A stretch of DNA of 64,000 bases from NCBI RefSeq assembly GCF_014621695.1, contig NZ_CP061281.1:7378001-7442000 (forward strand), given 5' to 3'. This stretch comes from Streptomyces xanthii. Its GTDB lineage: Bacteria > Actinomycetota > Actinomycetes > Streptomycetales > Streptomycetaceae. The position numbers and the translations under genes were made by a program. The notes under the pieces were generated by a model. It was not told where the DNA came from and did not search any database. It worked only from the letters and a program-made list of their open reading frames with translations. Positions 42,561 through 50,996 of the stretch are shown piece by piece (positions within the stretch are counted from its first letter, which is position 1; each line of letters opens with the position of its first letter).

Positions 42561-43805
42561 ATGCCCGACCCGAGCCCCCGCCCGGTGCCCGACCCGCTCG
42601 CGCCCGCCCGCCTGGGCCCCCTCACCCTGCGCAACCGCGTCGTCAAGGCCGCCACCTTCGAAGGCATGACCCCCGACGCGCTCGTCACCGACGACCTCGT
42701 CGAGTTCCACCGCCGCCACGCCGCGGGCGGCATCGCGATGACGACCGTCGCCTACTGCGCCGTCGCCCCGGAGGGCCGCACCGAACGCCGCCAGATCTGG
42801 ATGCGCCCGGAAGCCGTCCCCGGACTGCGGCGCCTCACCGACGCCGTGCACGCCGAGGGCGCCGCAGCCTGCGCCCAGCTCGGCCACGCAGGACCCGTCG
42901 CCGACGCCTCCTCCACCGGGCTGCCCGCCCTCGCGCCGCAGAGCCGGTTCAGCCCCGTCAGCCTGCGCCGCACCCGGGCGGCGACCGCCGAGGACATCGT
43001 CCGGGTCACCCGGGCCCACGCGGACGCCGCCCGGCTCGCCGTCGAGTCCGGATTCGACGCCGTCGAACTCCACTTCGGCCACAACTACCTGGCCAGCGCC
43101 TTCCTCAGCCCCAAGCTGAACCGCCGCACCGACCGCTACGGCGGCAGCCTCGCCCACCGCGCCGAGGTCACCCGCGGCATCGCCCGCGCCGTCCGCGACG
43201 CCGTCGGCGACCGCATCGCCATCACCGCCAAACTCAACATGAAGGACGGAGTGCCCGGCGGCCTCGGCGTCGACGAGTCCCTCCAGGTCGCCCGCTGGCT
43301 CCAGGACGACGGCGGCCTCGACGCCCTCCAGCTCACCGCCGGCAGCTCCCTGCTCAACCCGATGTACCTCTTCCGCGGCGACGCCCCGCTGAAGGAGTTC
43401 GCCGCCCAGTTCCCGGCGCCGCAGCGGCTCGGCATCCGCCTCTTCGGGGACCGCTTTCTGCGCACGTACCCGTACGAGGACGCGTACCTCCTGGAACACG
43501 CGCGCCGCTTCCGGGCGGCGCTCGACCTCCCGCTCACCCTGCTCGGCGGCATCACGAGCCTCGACACCATGGAACGGGCCATGAAGGAGGGCTTCCAGTT
43601 CGTGGCCATGGCCCGCGCCCTGCTGCGCGAACCCGACCTCGTCGAACGCATCGCCCGCGACCGCACGACCCCCTCCCTGTGCATCCACTGCAACCGCTGC
43701 ATGCCCACGATCTACAGCGGAACCCACTGCCCGGAGAAGCCGGAGAAGCCGGAGAAGCCGGAGAAGCCGGAGAAGTCGGAGAAGACGGAGAAGCAGGGGC
43801 GGTGA
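42561..43805 (+). CDS. NADH:flavin oxidoreductase (old yellow enzyme family)
   Basis: A 414-residue FMN enzyme of the OYE family, which reduces activated C=C bonds. Typical parts are the N-terminal LGPLTLRNRVVKAATFEGM, the LHFGHNYLASAFLSPKLNRRTDRYGGS signature, the AITAKLN strand and the phosphate site LGGITSLDTME...VAMARALLREPDL. A C-terminal cysteine group CIHCNRCMPTIYSGTHC recalls the Fe-S binding site of dienoyl-CoA reductase-type members, although the second reductase domain is missing. The last 22 residues are a Pro-Glu-Lys repeat. ATG 42561 has a CAGGAGG site. In context it may reduce a ring double bond. Confidence 0.93.
   Translation: MPDPSPRPVPDPLAPARLGPLTLRNRVVKAATFEGMTPDALVTDDLVEFHRRHAAGGIAMTTVAYCAVAPEGRTERRQIWMRPEAVPGLRRLTDAVHAEGAAACAQLGHAGPVADASSTGLPALAPQSRFSPVSLRRTRAATAEDIVRVTRAHADAARLAVESGFDAVELHFGHNYLASAFLSPKLNRRTDRYGGSLAHRAEVTRGIARAVRDAVGDRIAITAKLNMKDGVPGGLGVDESLQVARWLQDDGGLDALQLTAGSSLLNPMYLFRGDAPLKEFAAQFPAPQRLGIRLFGDRFLRTYPYEDAYLLEHARRFRAALDLPLTLLGGITSLDTMERAMKEGFQFVAMARALLREPDLVERIARDRTTPSLCIHCNRCMPTIYSGTHCPEKPEKPEKPEKPEKSEKTEKQGR
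43731..43793 (+). repeat. seven tandem 9-bp repeats encoding a (PEK)n tail
   Basis: Five exact copies of CCGGAGAAG and two variants (first base T or A, giving SEK and TEK) run in frame to three codons before the stop of the flavin oxidoreductase. The pattern is that of replication slippage, so copy number probably varies between strains. The tail would be an unstructured charged extension. Confidence 0.95.
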
Positions 43806-43853
43806 CACTGGGGGAGTCCCGGCGCCACCGCCCCCGCGGCTCGGCCCGGCGGA

Positions 43854-46610
43854 TCAGCCGTCGTGCTCCGCCGAGGGGAGGAACGCGCCCGGCACGTCCT
43901 TCGGCGCGTACAGCTTGCTCTCACCCGGGTACGGCTTCTTCCACCCGTGCGTCTCGTACCACGTGAAGTGGTTCATCTGCGCGGGGTTCGCGAAGTCCGG
44001 AGTGGCGTTCGGGCCGGTCAGCCGCTGCTTCGCCTTCCAGCGGTCCCAGGTCGCCGCCAGCTCACGACGCTCCGCGGGCACCTTCAGCGTGGGCACGGCG
44101 GCCGCCGACGGGTTCTGCGCGGCCGGGGTGTCCGGACCGCAGGACGGCGGCGTCTTCAGGCCGTCGGTCAGCGGCGTCCGGTTCGGCAGCGCGGTGAACG
44201 GCGTGAGGTCGGGGTGCTGGGTGAACGCCCCGCGCATCGGCGTGGCCGCGCTGTCCTTCTGGTTCATCGGGTGGATCCCGAGGATCTGCTCGATCGTGCG
44301 GATCATCGTGATCTGCGTGTAGTAGCGGCTGTCGACGACGCCGCGGCGCGCGTACGGGCTGATGATCTGCACCGGCGCCCGGTGCCCGTCCACGTGGTCC
44401 AGGCCCGCCTGGGAGTCGTCCTCGACCACGAAGATCGCGGAGTCCTTCCAGTACTTGCTGTGCGAGATCGCGTCGACGATCCGGCCGGTCGCCAGGTCGT
44501 TGTCCGCGACCTGCGCCGCCGCGCCCGCGGGCCCGCCGGTGTGGTCGCTGGACAGCCAGAACATGTTGAGGTTCTTCGGCCCGTTCTTCTCGAAGTCACG
44601 CTTCCAGATCTCGGCCCGGTAGATGTCCGGCACGGCGGTGTCGAACTTCGCGAAGCCGTGCTCCGACACCTCGTCGAGTGACGGGATCGGCGAGGACGAC
44701 ACCAGGTCGTAGGCGGTGTCGGCGCCCGTGGCCCGCATGTTCTTCGCGTCGCAGTACAGGTTCTGCCAGCTCGCGCCGGCCGGCTTCGTCAGGAACTGCT
44801 GGAACTCGCCGTAGTTGCGCACCGACTTCCCGGCCGCCTGCGCCCCGGTCCAGATGAACCCGGTGCGCTGGTGCCCGAGCGCGTCGTCCTCGGTGTCGTA
44901 ACTGCGCTTGTACGCACCCGCCGAGGACTCCGTGTACTCCGGATTGTCGGCCTGCATGAGCCAGTTGTGGCCCTCGGCCGAGTTCGTGCCGATGTCGTAC
45001 GTGTTGTCGTACAGGCCGAACTGCTCGGCCATGGCGTGCTGGTTCGGCGTCACGTTCTCGCCGAACTGGGCGAGCGCGGGATCGCCCTCGCCCTTCTCGA
45101 CGTCGCCGAAGACCTGGTCGTAGGTGCGGTTCTCCTTCACGATCAGGAACACGTGCTTGATCGTCGACGGATCGCCGAGCCGCGCCGGGACCGGCACCGG
45201 CTTCGGGGTGCGGCCCGCGGTCGCCTTGCTGACGGCGCCGCGCGTCCAGCCGTTCTGCCGGAACACCTTGCCCGTCAGCGACTTGACCGTCTTGTCGCTC
45301 GGCAGCGCGAACCGGGTGAGGCTCGACGTCGTGTCGTGCGTGCCGTGACCGGCCGCCGTGGTCGGACGCCGGGCGTCGACACCGCGGGTGTTGGAGACGA
45401 CCACCTGGTCGCCGACGGTCGTGATCTCGGACGGGAAGTAGTCCGTCGGGATCAGCCCCACGTAATCGACCGGCTCCTGCGCGCTCGTGTACCGGTAGAC
45501 GGCGACCGCGTTGGCCCGGCCCAGCGTCACGAGGAGGTGCCCGTCGTCGGTGAGCGTCACCGCGTCCGGCTCGTAGCCGACCTGGGCCTCCGGCCACGGC
45601 TGGGTGGCGATCGTCTGCACGACCTTGTCCTTCGCCGTGTCGATGACCGACACGTCGTTGGTGGCCGTGTTCGTGACGAACAGCGCGCCCTTCTTCGCGT
45701 ACAGCGCCGTCGGGTGCAGCCCCACGTCGATGCTCGCGGTGTCCGCGGACGGGTGGGCCAGGTCGATCACGCTGACCGTGCCGGTCGTCGTCGCGGCGGT
45801 CCGCTGGTCGGCGGGAACCTGGGTGCCGTACGAGTTGATGGTGCTGTCGCCGGGCCGGGCCGGACGCCCGCCCTCGTTGCTCACGTACAGCTTGTCGCCG
45901 ACGCGCACCATGTCGCGCGGTGCGTTGCCCACGGCCCAGGACTGCTTCACCGCGCCGGTGGCCGCGTCGAGCGCGACCACCTTGTTCTGCCCGTTGACCG
46001 CCGCGTACACGGTGGACGCGTCGGCCGAGAAGACGGGCTCGGCGACGAGCGCGTGCTTGGTCCCGTCGACCGGGAGCCTGATCGTGGTCGGATCGGTGAC
46101 CGAACCGTCGTCGGCCACGGTGAACCGCGTGTAGCCGTCGGTCTGGCCGAGCCACAGCTGCTTCCCGTCCGGCGAGTACGTGGGCCCTTCCTGGCCCACC
46201 TCGTTCGACGCGATCCGGGGCTTGGACGCGGCGCCGCTGCCGACGAGCTGGCGCACCTTCCAGTCGTCGAGGTCGACGATGCCGAGCGCGGAGCCGCCGT
46301 CGGCGAGGGACGCGGCGAGGTGCTTCCCGTCCGGGCTCACGGTCGACGACATGATCTTGCCGTTGTCGATGACGAGCCGCTCGCCGTACGGGTCGATGTA
46401 CTGGTCGGCGGAGACGACCTGGCCGCGGTCGGTGACCTGGCCGACCCGGTCCTCGCCGAACGGCGTGGTCGAGGCCAGCGCGGTGCCGGTCGCGGCGAGG
46501 GCGAGGGCGCAGATGCCCGCGAGGACCAAGGGGGTGCGACGGCCGGCGGGTCTGCGTGGGAGACCGGACCGGCCTCTCTCCACAGCCCGACGACGACGTG
46601 TCACCTGCAT
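43854..46610 (-). CDS. secreted YncE-like beta-propeller fused to a phosphoesterase (alkaline phosphatase superfamily)
   Basis: A 918-residue exported protein. The N-terminal signal segment (PLVLAGICALALAATGTALA) is followed by a seven-bladed YncE-type propeller (about 60-460; blades such as TVSPDGKHLAAS, VAEPVFSADASTVYAAVNGQNKVVALDAATGAV). From about residue 470 there is a phosphoesterase domain of the phospholipase C/AcpA type (HVFLIVKENRTYDQVFGD, FWLSSDHTGG, VVEDDSQAGLDHVDGHRAPVQIISPYAR). The ENRTYDQVFG motif holds the nucleophile region. It probably hydrolyses an extracellular phosphate ester. ATG 46610 has an AAGGGA site. The flavin oxidoreductase gene is convergent. Confidence 0.92.
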   Translation of the reverse strand: MQVTRRRRAVERGRSGLPRRPAGRRTPLVLAGICALALAATGTALASTTPFGEDRVGQVTDRGQVVSADQYIDPYGERLVIDNGKIMSSTVSPDGKHLAASLADGGSALGIVDLDDWKVRQLVGSGAASKPRIASNEVGQEGPTYSPDGKQLWLGQTDGYTRFTVADDGSVTDPTTIRLPVDGTKHALVAEPVFSADASTVYAAVNGQNKVVALDAATGAVKQSWAVGNAPRDMVRVGDKLYVSNEGGRPARPGDSTINSYGTQVPADQRTAATTTGTVSVIDLAHPSADTASIDVGLHPTALYAKKGALFVTNTATNDVSVIDTAKDKVVQTIATQPWPEAQVGYEPDAVTLTDDGHLLVTLGRANAVAVYRYTSAQEPVDYVGLIPTDYFPSEITTVGDQVVVSNTRGVDARRPTTAAGHGTHDTTSSLTRFALPSDKTVKSLTGKVFRQNGWTRGAVSKATAGRTPKPVPVPARLGDPSTIKHVFLIVKENRTYDQVFGDVEKGEGDPALAQFGENVTPNQHAMAEQFGLYDNTYDIGTNSAEGHNWLMQADNPEYTESSAGAYKRSYDTEDDALGHQRTGFIWTGAQAAGKSVRNYGEFQQFLTKPAGASWQNLYCDAKNMRATGADTAYDLVSSSPIPSLDEVSEHGFAKFDTAVPDIYRAEIWKRDFEKNGPKNLNMFWLSSDHTGGPAGAAAQVADNDLATGRIVDAISHSKYWKDSAIFVVEDDSQAGLDHVDGHRAPVQIISPYARRGVVDSRYYTQITMIRTIEQILGIHPMNQKDSAATPMRGAFTQHPDLTPFTALPNRTPLTDGLKTPPSCGPDTPAAQNPSAAAVPTLKVPAERRELAATWDRWKAKQRLTGPNATPDFANPAQMNHFTWYETHGWKKPYPGESKLYAPKDVPGAFLPSAEHDG

Positions 46611-46694
46611 GGTTGTCCCTTCAGGGGTCGAGGGATTCAAGGGTTTCGAGGGGTGTGGGAGGTGGCTGGTTCGGGGTCGGCGCGGGAGTCCGGG

Positions 46695-48050
46695 TCAGGG
46701 GCCGGCGGAGAGCAGTTCGACGTTGCCGTCGAACTGCCACAGGGGGTTGGCGGCGTCGCCCTCGGGGGTGCGCACCAGGAAGTAGCCGTTCACTTCCTTC
46801 GGCCCGTCGCCGTCCGCCACGTACCGTCCGTCGGGTGTGACGTCGAGCTGGTAGATCGCCGAGCCGGTGGCCCGCAGCCCGGGCAGATGCCAGGAGACGA
46901 CGCAGCGCCAGTCGTTGCCCGCGCCCTCGGCGCCGTCCCGTACGCCGCCCTTCGAGCAGGCGGCGGAGGCCTTCAGCTGCGCCTCGGTGACCGCGGGACG
47001 GTGCAGCTGCTCGGTCTGCGTCCGGTACAGATGGCCGAACGCCACGGCCACGGACCGCTCGACCTTCGCCTGTGTGATCCCCGAGCCCGAGGCGGGACTC
47101 GCCGCGGCGACGGCGGCCACCGAGACGGCGAGCAGCCCGGCCAGCGGCAGCGCGCCCAGGGTGATCGCGCGGCGGCCCGCACCGTCGTAGCTCAGGTCCG
47201 TGAAGTCCCGCCGCACGAACAGGACGTACGCGAGCACGGTCGCCGCCAGCGCCCAGATCAGCGCGACGAGGACGCCGGTGAGGAGCGGGGCGAGCTGCAC
47301 GGGGGCCGCGAACAGGCCGCTCCAGGAGATGAAGGCGTAGCCGGGCAGCGCCGCGCGCACGGCGACCGGCACCGGAAGCATCTGCGCGAGCTGCGTCACG
47401 AGCGCGACGAGCGCGGGCAGCAGCAGGCCCATGGGAGAGCGGCCGAGGGCCACGGAGCCGAGGAGGCCGACGCCGGCGAGGGCGAGCGTCGGGGCGAGCG
47501 CGCAGAGCCAGGCGAGCAGTACCCGCAGCGCGGCGTCGCCGGGGGCGAGCTGGTGCCCGTCGAGGCCGACCAGCGGCTGGTTCCCGACCGCGAGGAGGCC
47601 GCCGAGCACGCTGGAACAGGCCAGTCCCGCCACGAGCAGCAGGAGCACGCCGAGGCTGGCGAGCGTCTTCGCCGCGAAGATCCGCCGGGGCGAGCGCACC
47701 GCGACGAGCAGGTGCCGCCAGGTGCCGAGCCGGTCCTCGGCGGCGAACACGTCACCGGCCACGAGAGAGGTCAGCAGCGGCAGCGCCCACGAGCCGGCGA
47801 ATCCGAGGATCACCAGTGGGCCCGCCCAGCCCGAGGCGTGCATCCAGCGGCCGAACAGGGTGTCGGTGGGCAGTGTGCCCTGCGCGGAGACCGCCGCGAC
47901 GAACAGCGCCGGTGCGATCCAGCAGGCCAGGAGCAGCAGCCGGATGCGCCACTGCGAGAGCAGCTTGACCCATTCGAAGCGCAGGCCCCGCAGGAACAGG
48001 GCGGGCTGGGGTGCGGCAACGTTGTCGGGGGCGAGCGCGACGGCACTCAT
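46695..48050 (-). CDS. ABC-2-type exporter permease
   Basis: A 451-residue membrane protein with about six segments (RIRLLLLACWIAPALFVAAVSA, GPLVILGFAGSWALPLLTSLVAGDVFAAEDRLGTW, TLASLGVLLLLVAGLACS and others). Its last ~120 residues form an extracellular domain (VERSVAVAFGHLYRTQTEQLHRP to the end), which is unusual for the family and may bind substrate. The ATG overlaps the stop of the ATPase gene (ATGA). The pair forms a small efflux or immunity-type exporter. The substrate is unknown, and neighbouring genes give no hint. Confidence 0.88.
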   Translation of the reverse strand: MSAVALAPDNVAAPQPALFLRGLRFEWVKLLSQWRIRLLLLACWIAPALFVAAVSAQGTLPTDTLFGRWMHASGWAGPLVILGFAGSWALPLLTSLVAGDVFAAEDRLGTWRHLLVAVRSPRRIFAAKTLASLGVLLLLVAGLACSSVLGGLLAVGNQPLVGLDGHQLAPGDAALRVLLAWLCALAPTLALAGVGLLGSVALGRSPMGLLLPALVALVTQLAQMLPVPVAVRAALPGYAFISWSGLFAAPVQLAPLLTGVLVALIWALAATVLAYVLFVRRDFTDLSYDGAGRRAITLGALPLAGLLAVSVAAVAAASPASGSGITQAKVERSVAVAFGHLYRTQTEQLHRPAVTEAQLKASAACSKGGVRDGAEGAGNDWRCVVSWHLPGLRATGSAIYQLDVTPDGRYVADGDGPKEVNGYFLVRTPEGDAANPLWQFDGNVELLSAGP

Positions 48051-49030
48051 CGGCCGGCCTCCTCGGTCGGGGCGTCCACCGGTCCGCTGTCCGGGTCGGT
48101 CGTGGTGAGGGCGAGGAAGGCCGCCTCCAGCGGGGAGACGACGGGCGCGAGCTCCCGTACGGCGACGCCGTCGCGGACGCAGCGGGCGACGAGCGCGTCG
48201 AGGGCCTCCGTCCGGGCGCCGACGAACAGCACCTCGGGGTCCTGGCCGATGTGTCGATCGGTGCGCAGCCGGACGCCGGGCACCTCGGCGGCGTGCGCGC
48301 GGGCCCGGTCCGGGTCCGGGGTGCGCAGCCGGTAGTCGAGTTCGCGGTTCTCGGCGGCCAGTTTGGCGAGGGGGCCGGAGAACACGACGCGTCCGGCGGC
48401 GAGGATCGTCACCTCGGAGCAGAGCGCCTCCAGGTCGTCCATGCGGTGGCTCGACAGCACGATGGCGACCCCCTCGCGGGCCAGCCGTTTCAGCACACCG
48501 TGCACCTGGCGCTTGCCGGCCGGGTCGAGGCCGTTCGCGGGCTCGTCGAGGACGAGCAGCCGGGGACGGGTCAGCAACGCGGCGGCCAGACCGAGCCGTT
48601 GCCGCATCCCGAGCGAGAAGCCGCGCGTGCGGTCGTCGGCGACGTCCGTCAGACCGACCTCCGCGAGCACGTCGTCCACGTCGGCGGGCCGGGCGGGGCC
48701 GCCGCGCAGGGCGGCCAGGGCGCGGAGGTTCTGGCGCGCGGTCAGCGACGGGTACAGACCGGGTCCGTCCACGAACCCTGCGACGCCGTCGCCCACGGCG
48801 AGCGTCCGGCCGACCGGCGTGCCGAGGATGTCGAGGTGTCCCTCGTCGGCGAGCGCGAGCCCGAGCAACAGGCCGAGCAGCGTGGTCTTGCCCGCGCCGT
48901 TGGGTCCCACGAGCCCGTGGATCTGCCCTCGGGCCACGTCCAGGTCGACGCCGTCGAGGGCGACCACGTCGCCGAACGTCTTGGTGATGCCCCGGGCCCG
49001 TATCGCCGCGGACGCCTCTGGTGTCTCCAT
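48047..49030 (-). CDS. ABC transporter ATP-binding protein (export, DrrA/CcmA-like)
   Basis: A 327-residue ATPase. Walker A is GPNGAGKTT, the Q-loop region is GFVDGPGLYPSLTARQNL, the signature is FSLGMRQRLGLAAALL, Walker B is LLVLDEPANGLDPAG and the switch is LSSHRMDDLEALC. A C-terminal extension of about 90 residues resembles the DrrA type. ATG 49030 has an AGGAAGG site. An in-frame ATG 15 bases upstream is less well placed. It is the first gene of the two-gene exporter operon. Confidence 0.94.
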   Translation of the reverse strand: METPEASAAIRARGITKTFGDVVALDGVDLDVARGQIHGLVGPNGAGKTTLLGLLLGLALADEGHLDILGTPVGRTLAVGDGVAGFVDGPGLYPSLTARQNLRALAALRGGPARPADVDDVLAEVGLTDVADDRTRGFSLGMRQRLGLAAALLTRPRLLVLDEPANGLDPAGKRQVHGVLKRLAREGVAIVLSSHRMDDLEALCSEVTILAAGRVVFSGPLAKLAAENRELDYRLRTPDPDRARAHAAEVPGVRLRTDRHIGQDPEVLFVGARTEALDALVARCVRDGVAVRELAPVVSPLEAAFLALTTTDPDSGPVDAPTEEAGR

Positions 49031-49251
49031 GAGTCCCTTCCTCACAAACCCTCAAGGGACCCTAGGGACGGCGCCCGACGGCGTCAGGGACGGCGCGGAG
49101 AACACTCATGGAACAGGAAATGGATGGCCCTTCAAGCCATCGTCAAGTCACCCGGGCGCGCCGCCACTTGGGTGGCGTCGTTACGCTGCGCCCCAGCACG
49201 CGCGACGGCGCGCGGCACACGGCACGACAGTCAAGGGGCGGCAACCGGCAC

Positions 49252-49839
49252 ATGAACACGGACACACTTGTACTCGGCTCCGGGGACCTGACCCTGCGCC
49301 CCTGGGAGTCGGCCGACGCCGCCGTGCTGCCCGCCCTGATGGACGACGACGCGCTGCGCCGCTGGACGACGCACCGCGTCACCGACACGGCGGGCGCGCG
49401 GCGGTGGATCGCCGAGCAGAACGCGTCACGGGGGACGGGGGAGCGGTTCTGCTTCGCCGTCGTCGCGGACGGGGAGGTGGCCGGTCACGCGGTCGTCAAA
49501 CGCCCCGGCGGGACCGGCCCGGTGGCCGAGGTCGGCTACTGGATCGGCGCACCGGCACGAGGGCGCGGCCTGGCCGGCCGCGCCGTCGCCCTGCTCACCG
49601 ACTGGGCGTTCACCACTCCCGCCCTGACCCGCGTCCAGCTGATCCACAACGAGGGCAACCCCGCCTCCTGCCGCGTCGCGGAGAAGGCGGGCTTCGCCCT
49701 GACGGAGATCCTCCCCCCGCTCCCGGGGAAGCCGGGGGAGGGCCATCTCCACGTACGCGAGCGTGTGGAGCCTCAGGGCACCAGCGCCCACGCCTCCACC
49801 TCGAGCAGCAGCTCGGGCCGGAACAGCGCCGCCACCTGA
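49252..49839 (+). CDS. GNAT-family N-acetyltransferase (RimJ/RimL type)
   Basis: A 195-residue GCN5-related acetyltransferase that transfers acetyl from acetyl-CoA to an amine. The acetyl-CoA binding loop is VGYWIGAPARGRGLAGRAVALLTDWAF, followed by RVQLIHNEGNPASCRVAEKAGF, the classic RimJ/L pattern. ATG 49252 was chosen because residues before it do not align with the fold. Its ribosome binding site is weak (AAGGGG 13 bases upstream). The last 67 bp overlap the convergent Rid gene. This Ser-rich tail (SAHASTSSSSSGRNS) is probably not structured. Confidence 0.88.
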   Translation: MNTDTLVLGSGDLTLRPWESADAAVLPALMDDDALRRWTTHRVTDTAGARRWIAEQNASRGTGERFCFAVVADGEVAGHAVVKRPGGTGPVAEVGYWIGAPARGRGLAGRAVALLTDWAFTTPALTRVQLIHNEGNPASCRVAEKAGFALTEILPPLPGKPGEGHLHVRERVEPQGTSAHASTSSSSSGRNSAAT

Positions 49840-50204
49840 ACCGCCGTGCTGGCGGGCGGGCGTTCCACGTCCACGTACGCGTCGCGCGCCACCCGCACCG
49901 CGGGGAGGTGGGCCACGTCCGTCACGTAGAAGGTGAGCTTGACGACGTCGTCGAAGGTCGCGCCGGCCGCCGCGAGGCAGCGGTTCAGGTTCTCGAAGAC
50001 CTGGCGGGCCTGCGCGCCGGCGTCCCCCTCGCCGACCAGCTCCCCCTTCTCGTCCACGGCGATCTGCCCCGAGACCGCGATCAACTTCCCCGTGCCGCTG
50101 ACGACTTGGGTGTACCCGGTCCCCGGCGCGACGCCCTCAGGCGCGGCGATGTGCGTGAGCCGGGACTGCTTCTGCTTCTCGTTCTGCGTGCTCTTCTCGT
50201 CCAC
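49773..50204 (-). CDS. Rid-family protein without the catalytic arginine
   Basis: A 143-residue YjgF/YER057c/UK114-family protein. The fold is clear (GTGKLIAVSGQIAVDEKGELVG, QARQVFENLNRCLAAAGATFDDVVKLTFYVTDVA, VAALFRPELLLEVEAWALV). Imine-hydrolysing RidA has Arg in the PARSxVEV motif. Here the equivalent reads PASTAVQV, so the Arg is replaced by Ser and the usual deaminase activity is not expected. This is typical of the Rid4-7 subgroups, whose roles are poorly known. GTG 50204 has a GAGGA site. It is convergent with the acetyltransferase. Confidence 0.9.
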   Translation of the reverse strand: MDEKSTQNEKQKQSRLTHIAAPEGVAPGTGYTQVVSGTGKLIAVSGQIAVDEKGELVGEGDAGAQARQVFENLNRCLAAAGATFDDVVKLTFYVTDVAHLPAVRVARDAYVDVERPPASTAVQVAALFRPELLLEVEAWALVP

Positions 50205-50391
50205 GCCCCGATCCTCACCCGACGACACCGCATCGCACCAGCGCGTATTCCGCAGGCCTGCCATGCGCTTTCGGCATCGCCTCCGGCTGGCCTGACGCCC
50301 GCGTGAGGCGACGAGCGGGTGAGTGGGCGCGAGGAGGGGCCGGTAGCTCGCCGCCCGCGTGCCGACCGGCTCGGGCGCTGCTCCCGGCCTG

Positions 50392-50877
50392 TCACGGTGC
50401 CGGGTTCGGCCGTACCGGATGCTTGCTCAGGATCGAGACGCGGTTGAAGGCGTTGATGGTGATGGCGACCCAGACCACGGCGGAGAGTTCGTCGTCCGTG
50501 AAGACCGCGCGGGCCTGTGCGTAGGCGGCGTCCTGCGCGGCGCCGTCGGCCGGGGCCGTCGTGGCCTCGGCGAGGGCCAGTGCCGCCCGCTCGCGCTCCG
50601 TGAACACCTCGGTGTCGCGCCACGCGGCCAGCACCCCGAGGCGCTGCGTGGTCTCGCCGGCCCGCAGCGCGGCGCGTGTGTGGACGTGGAGGCAGTACGC
50701 GCAGCCGTTGATCTGCGACACGCGGAGGTTCACCAGCTCGACCAGAATGCGGTCGAGGCCCGCGTCCGCCGCCGTCGTGCGCACGGCGTCCGACGTCTGG
50801 ACCAGCGCGTGATAGGCCTTGGGGCTCTGCTTGTCGACGAAGACGCGCGGCTCGGGTCCGGTTGCCGTGTCGCTCAA
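50392..50877 (-). CDS. carboxymuconolactone decarboxylase/AhpD-family protein
   Basis: A 161-residue AhpD-like protein. The redox-active CxxC with its proton-relay His is INGCAYCLHVHTRAALRAGE, and the helix VELVNLRVSQ precedes it. Members act as alkylhydroperoxide reductase partners or peroxidases. Translation most likely starts at TTG 50877, which has AGGAG 7 bases upstream. The open frame continues upstream without a better site. It is divergent from the pirin gene over a 119-bp, rather AT-rich gap (GCATAATTGTTGAATGTG), a plausible shared stress-regulated promoter. Confidence 0.9.
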   Translation of the reverse strand: MSDTATGPEPRVFVDKQSPKAYHALVQTSDAVRTTAADAGLDRILVELVNLRVSQINGCAYCLHVHTRAALRAGETTQRLGVLAAWRDTEVFTERERAALALAEATTAPADGAAQDAAYAQARAVFTDDELSAVVWVAITINAFNRVSILSKHPVRPNPAP

Positions 50878-50996
50878 TTCGCTCTCCTGTGGTGTGAGTC
50901 GGGCACCTGTCCGGCGCTGCTGGCGTGGGCGGGTCCCGCGTCGTATGATCAAGCATAATTGTTGAATGTGAAACTAGCTAGGGTGGGAGGGTGAGG

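Noticed and set aside
43731..43793. Possible CRISPR or minisatellite
   Set aside because: The 9-bp units are adjacent without spacers and in frame, so it is coding slippage, not an array.
44871..48335. A 1154-codon plus-strand open frame spanning three genes
   Set aside because: It runs antisense to the phosphoesterase and exporter genes, is almost pure Arg/Val/Gly/Ala, and matches no family. It is a shadow created by GC-rich codon bias.
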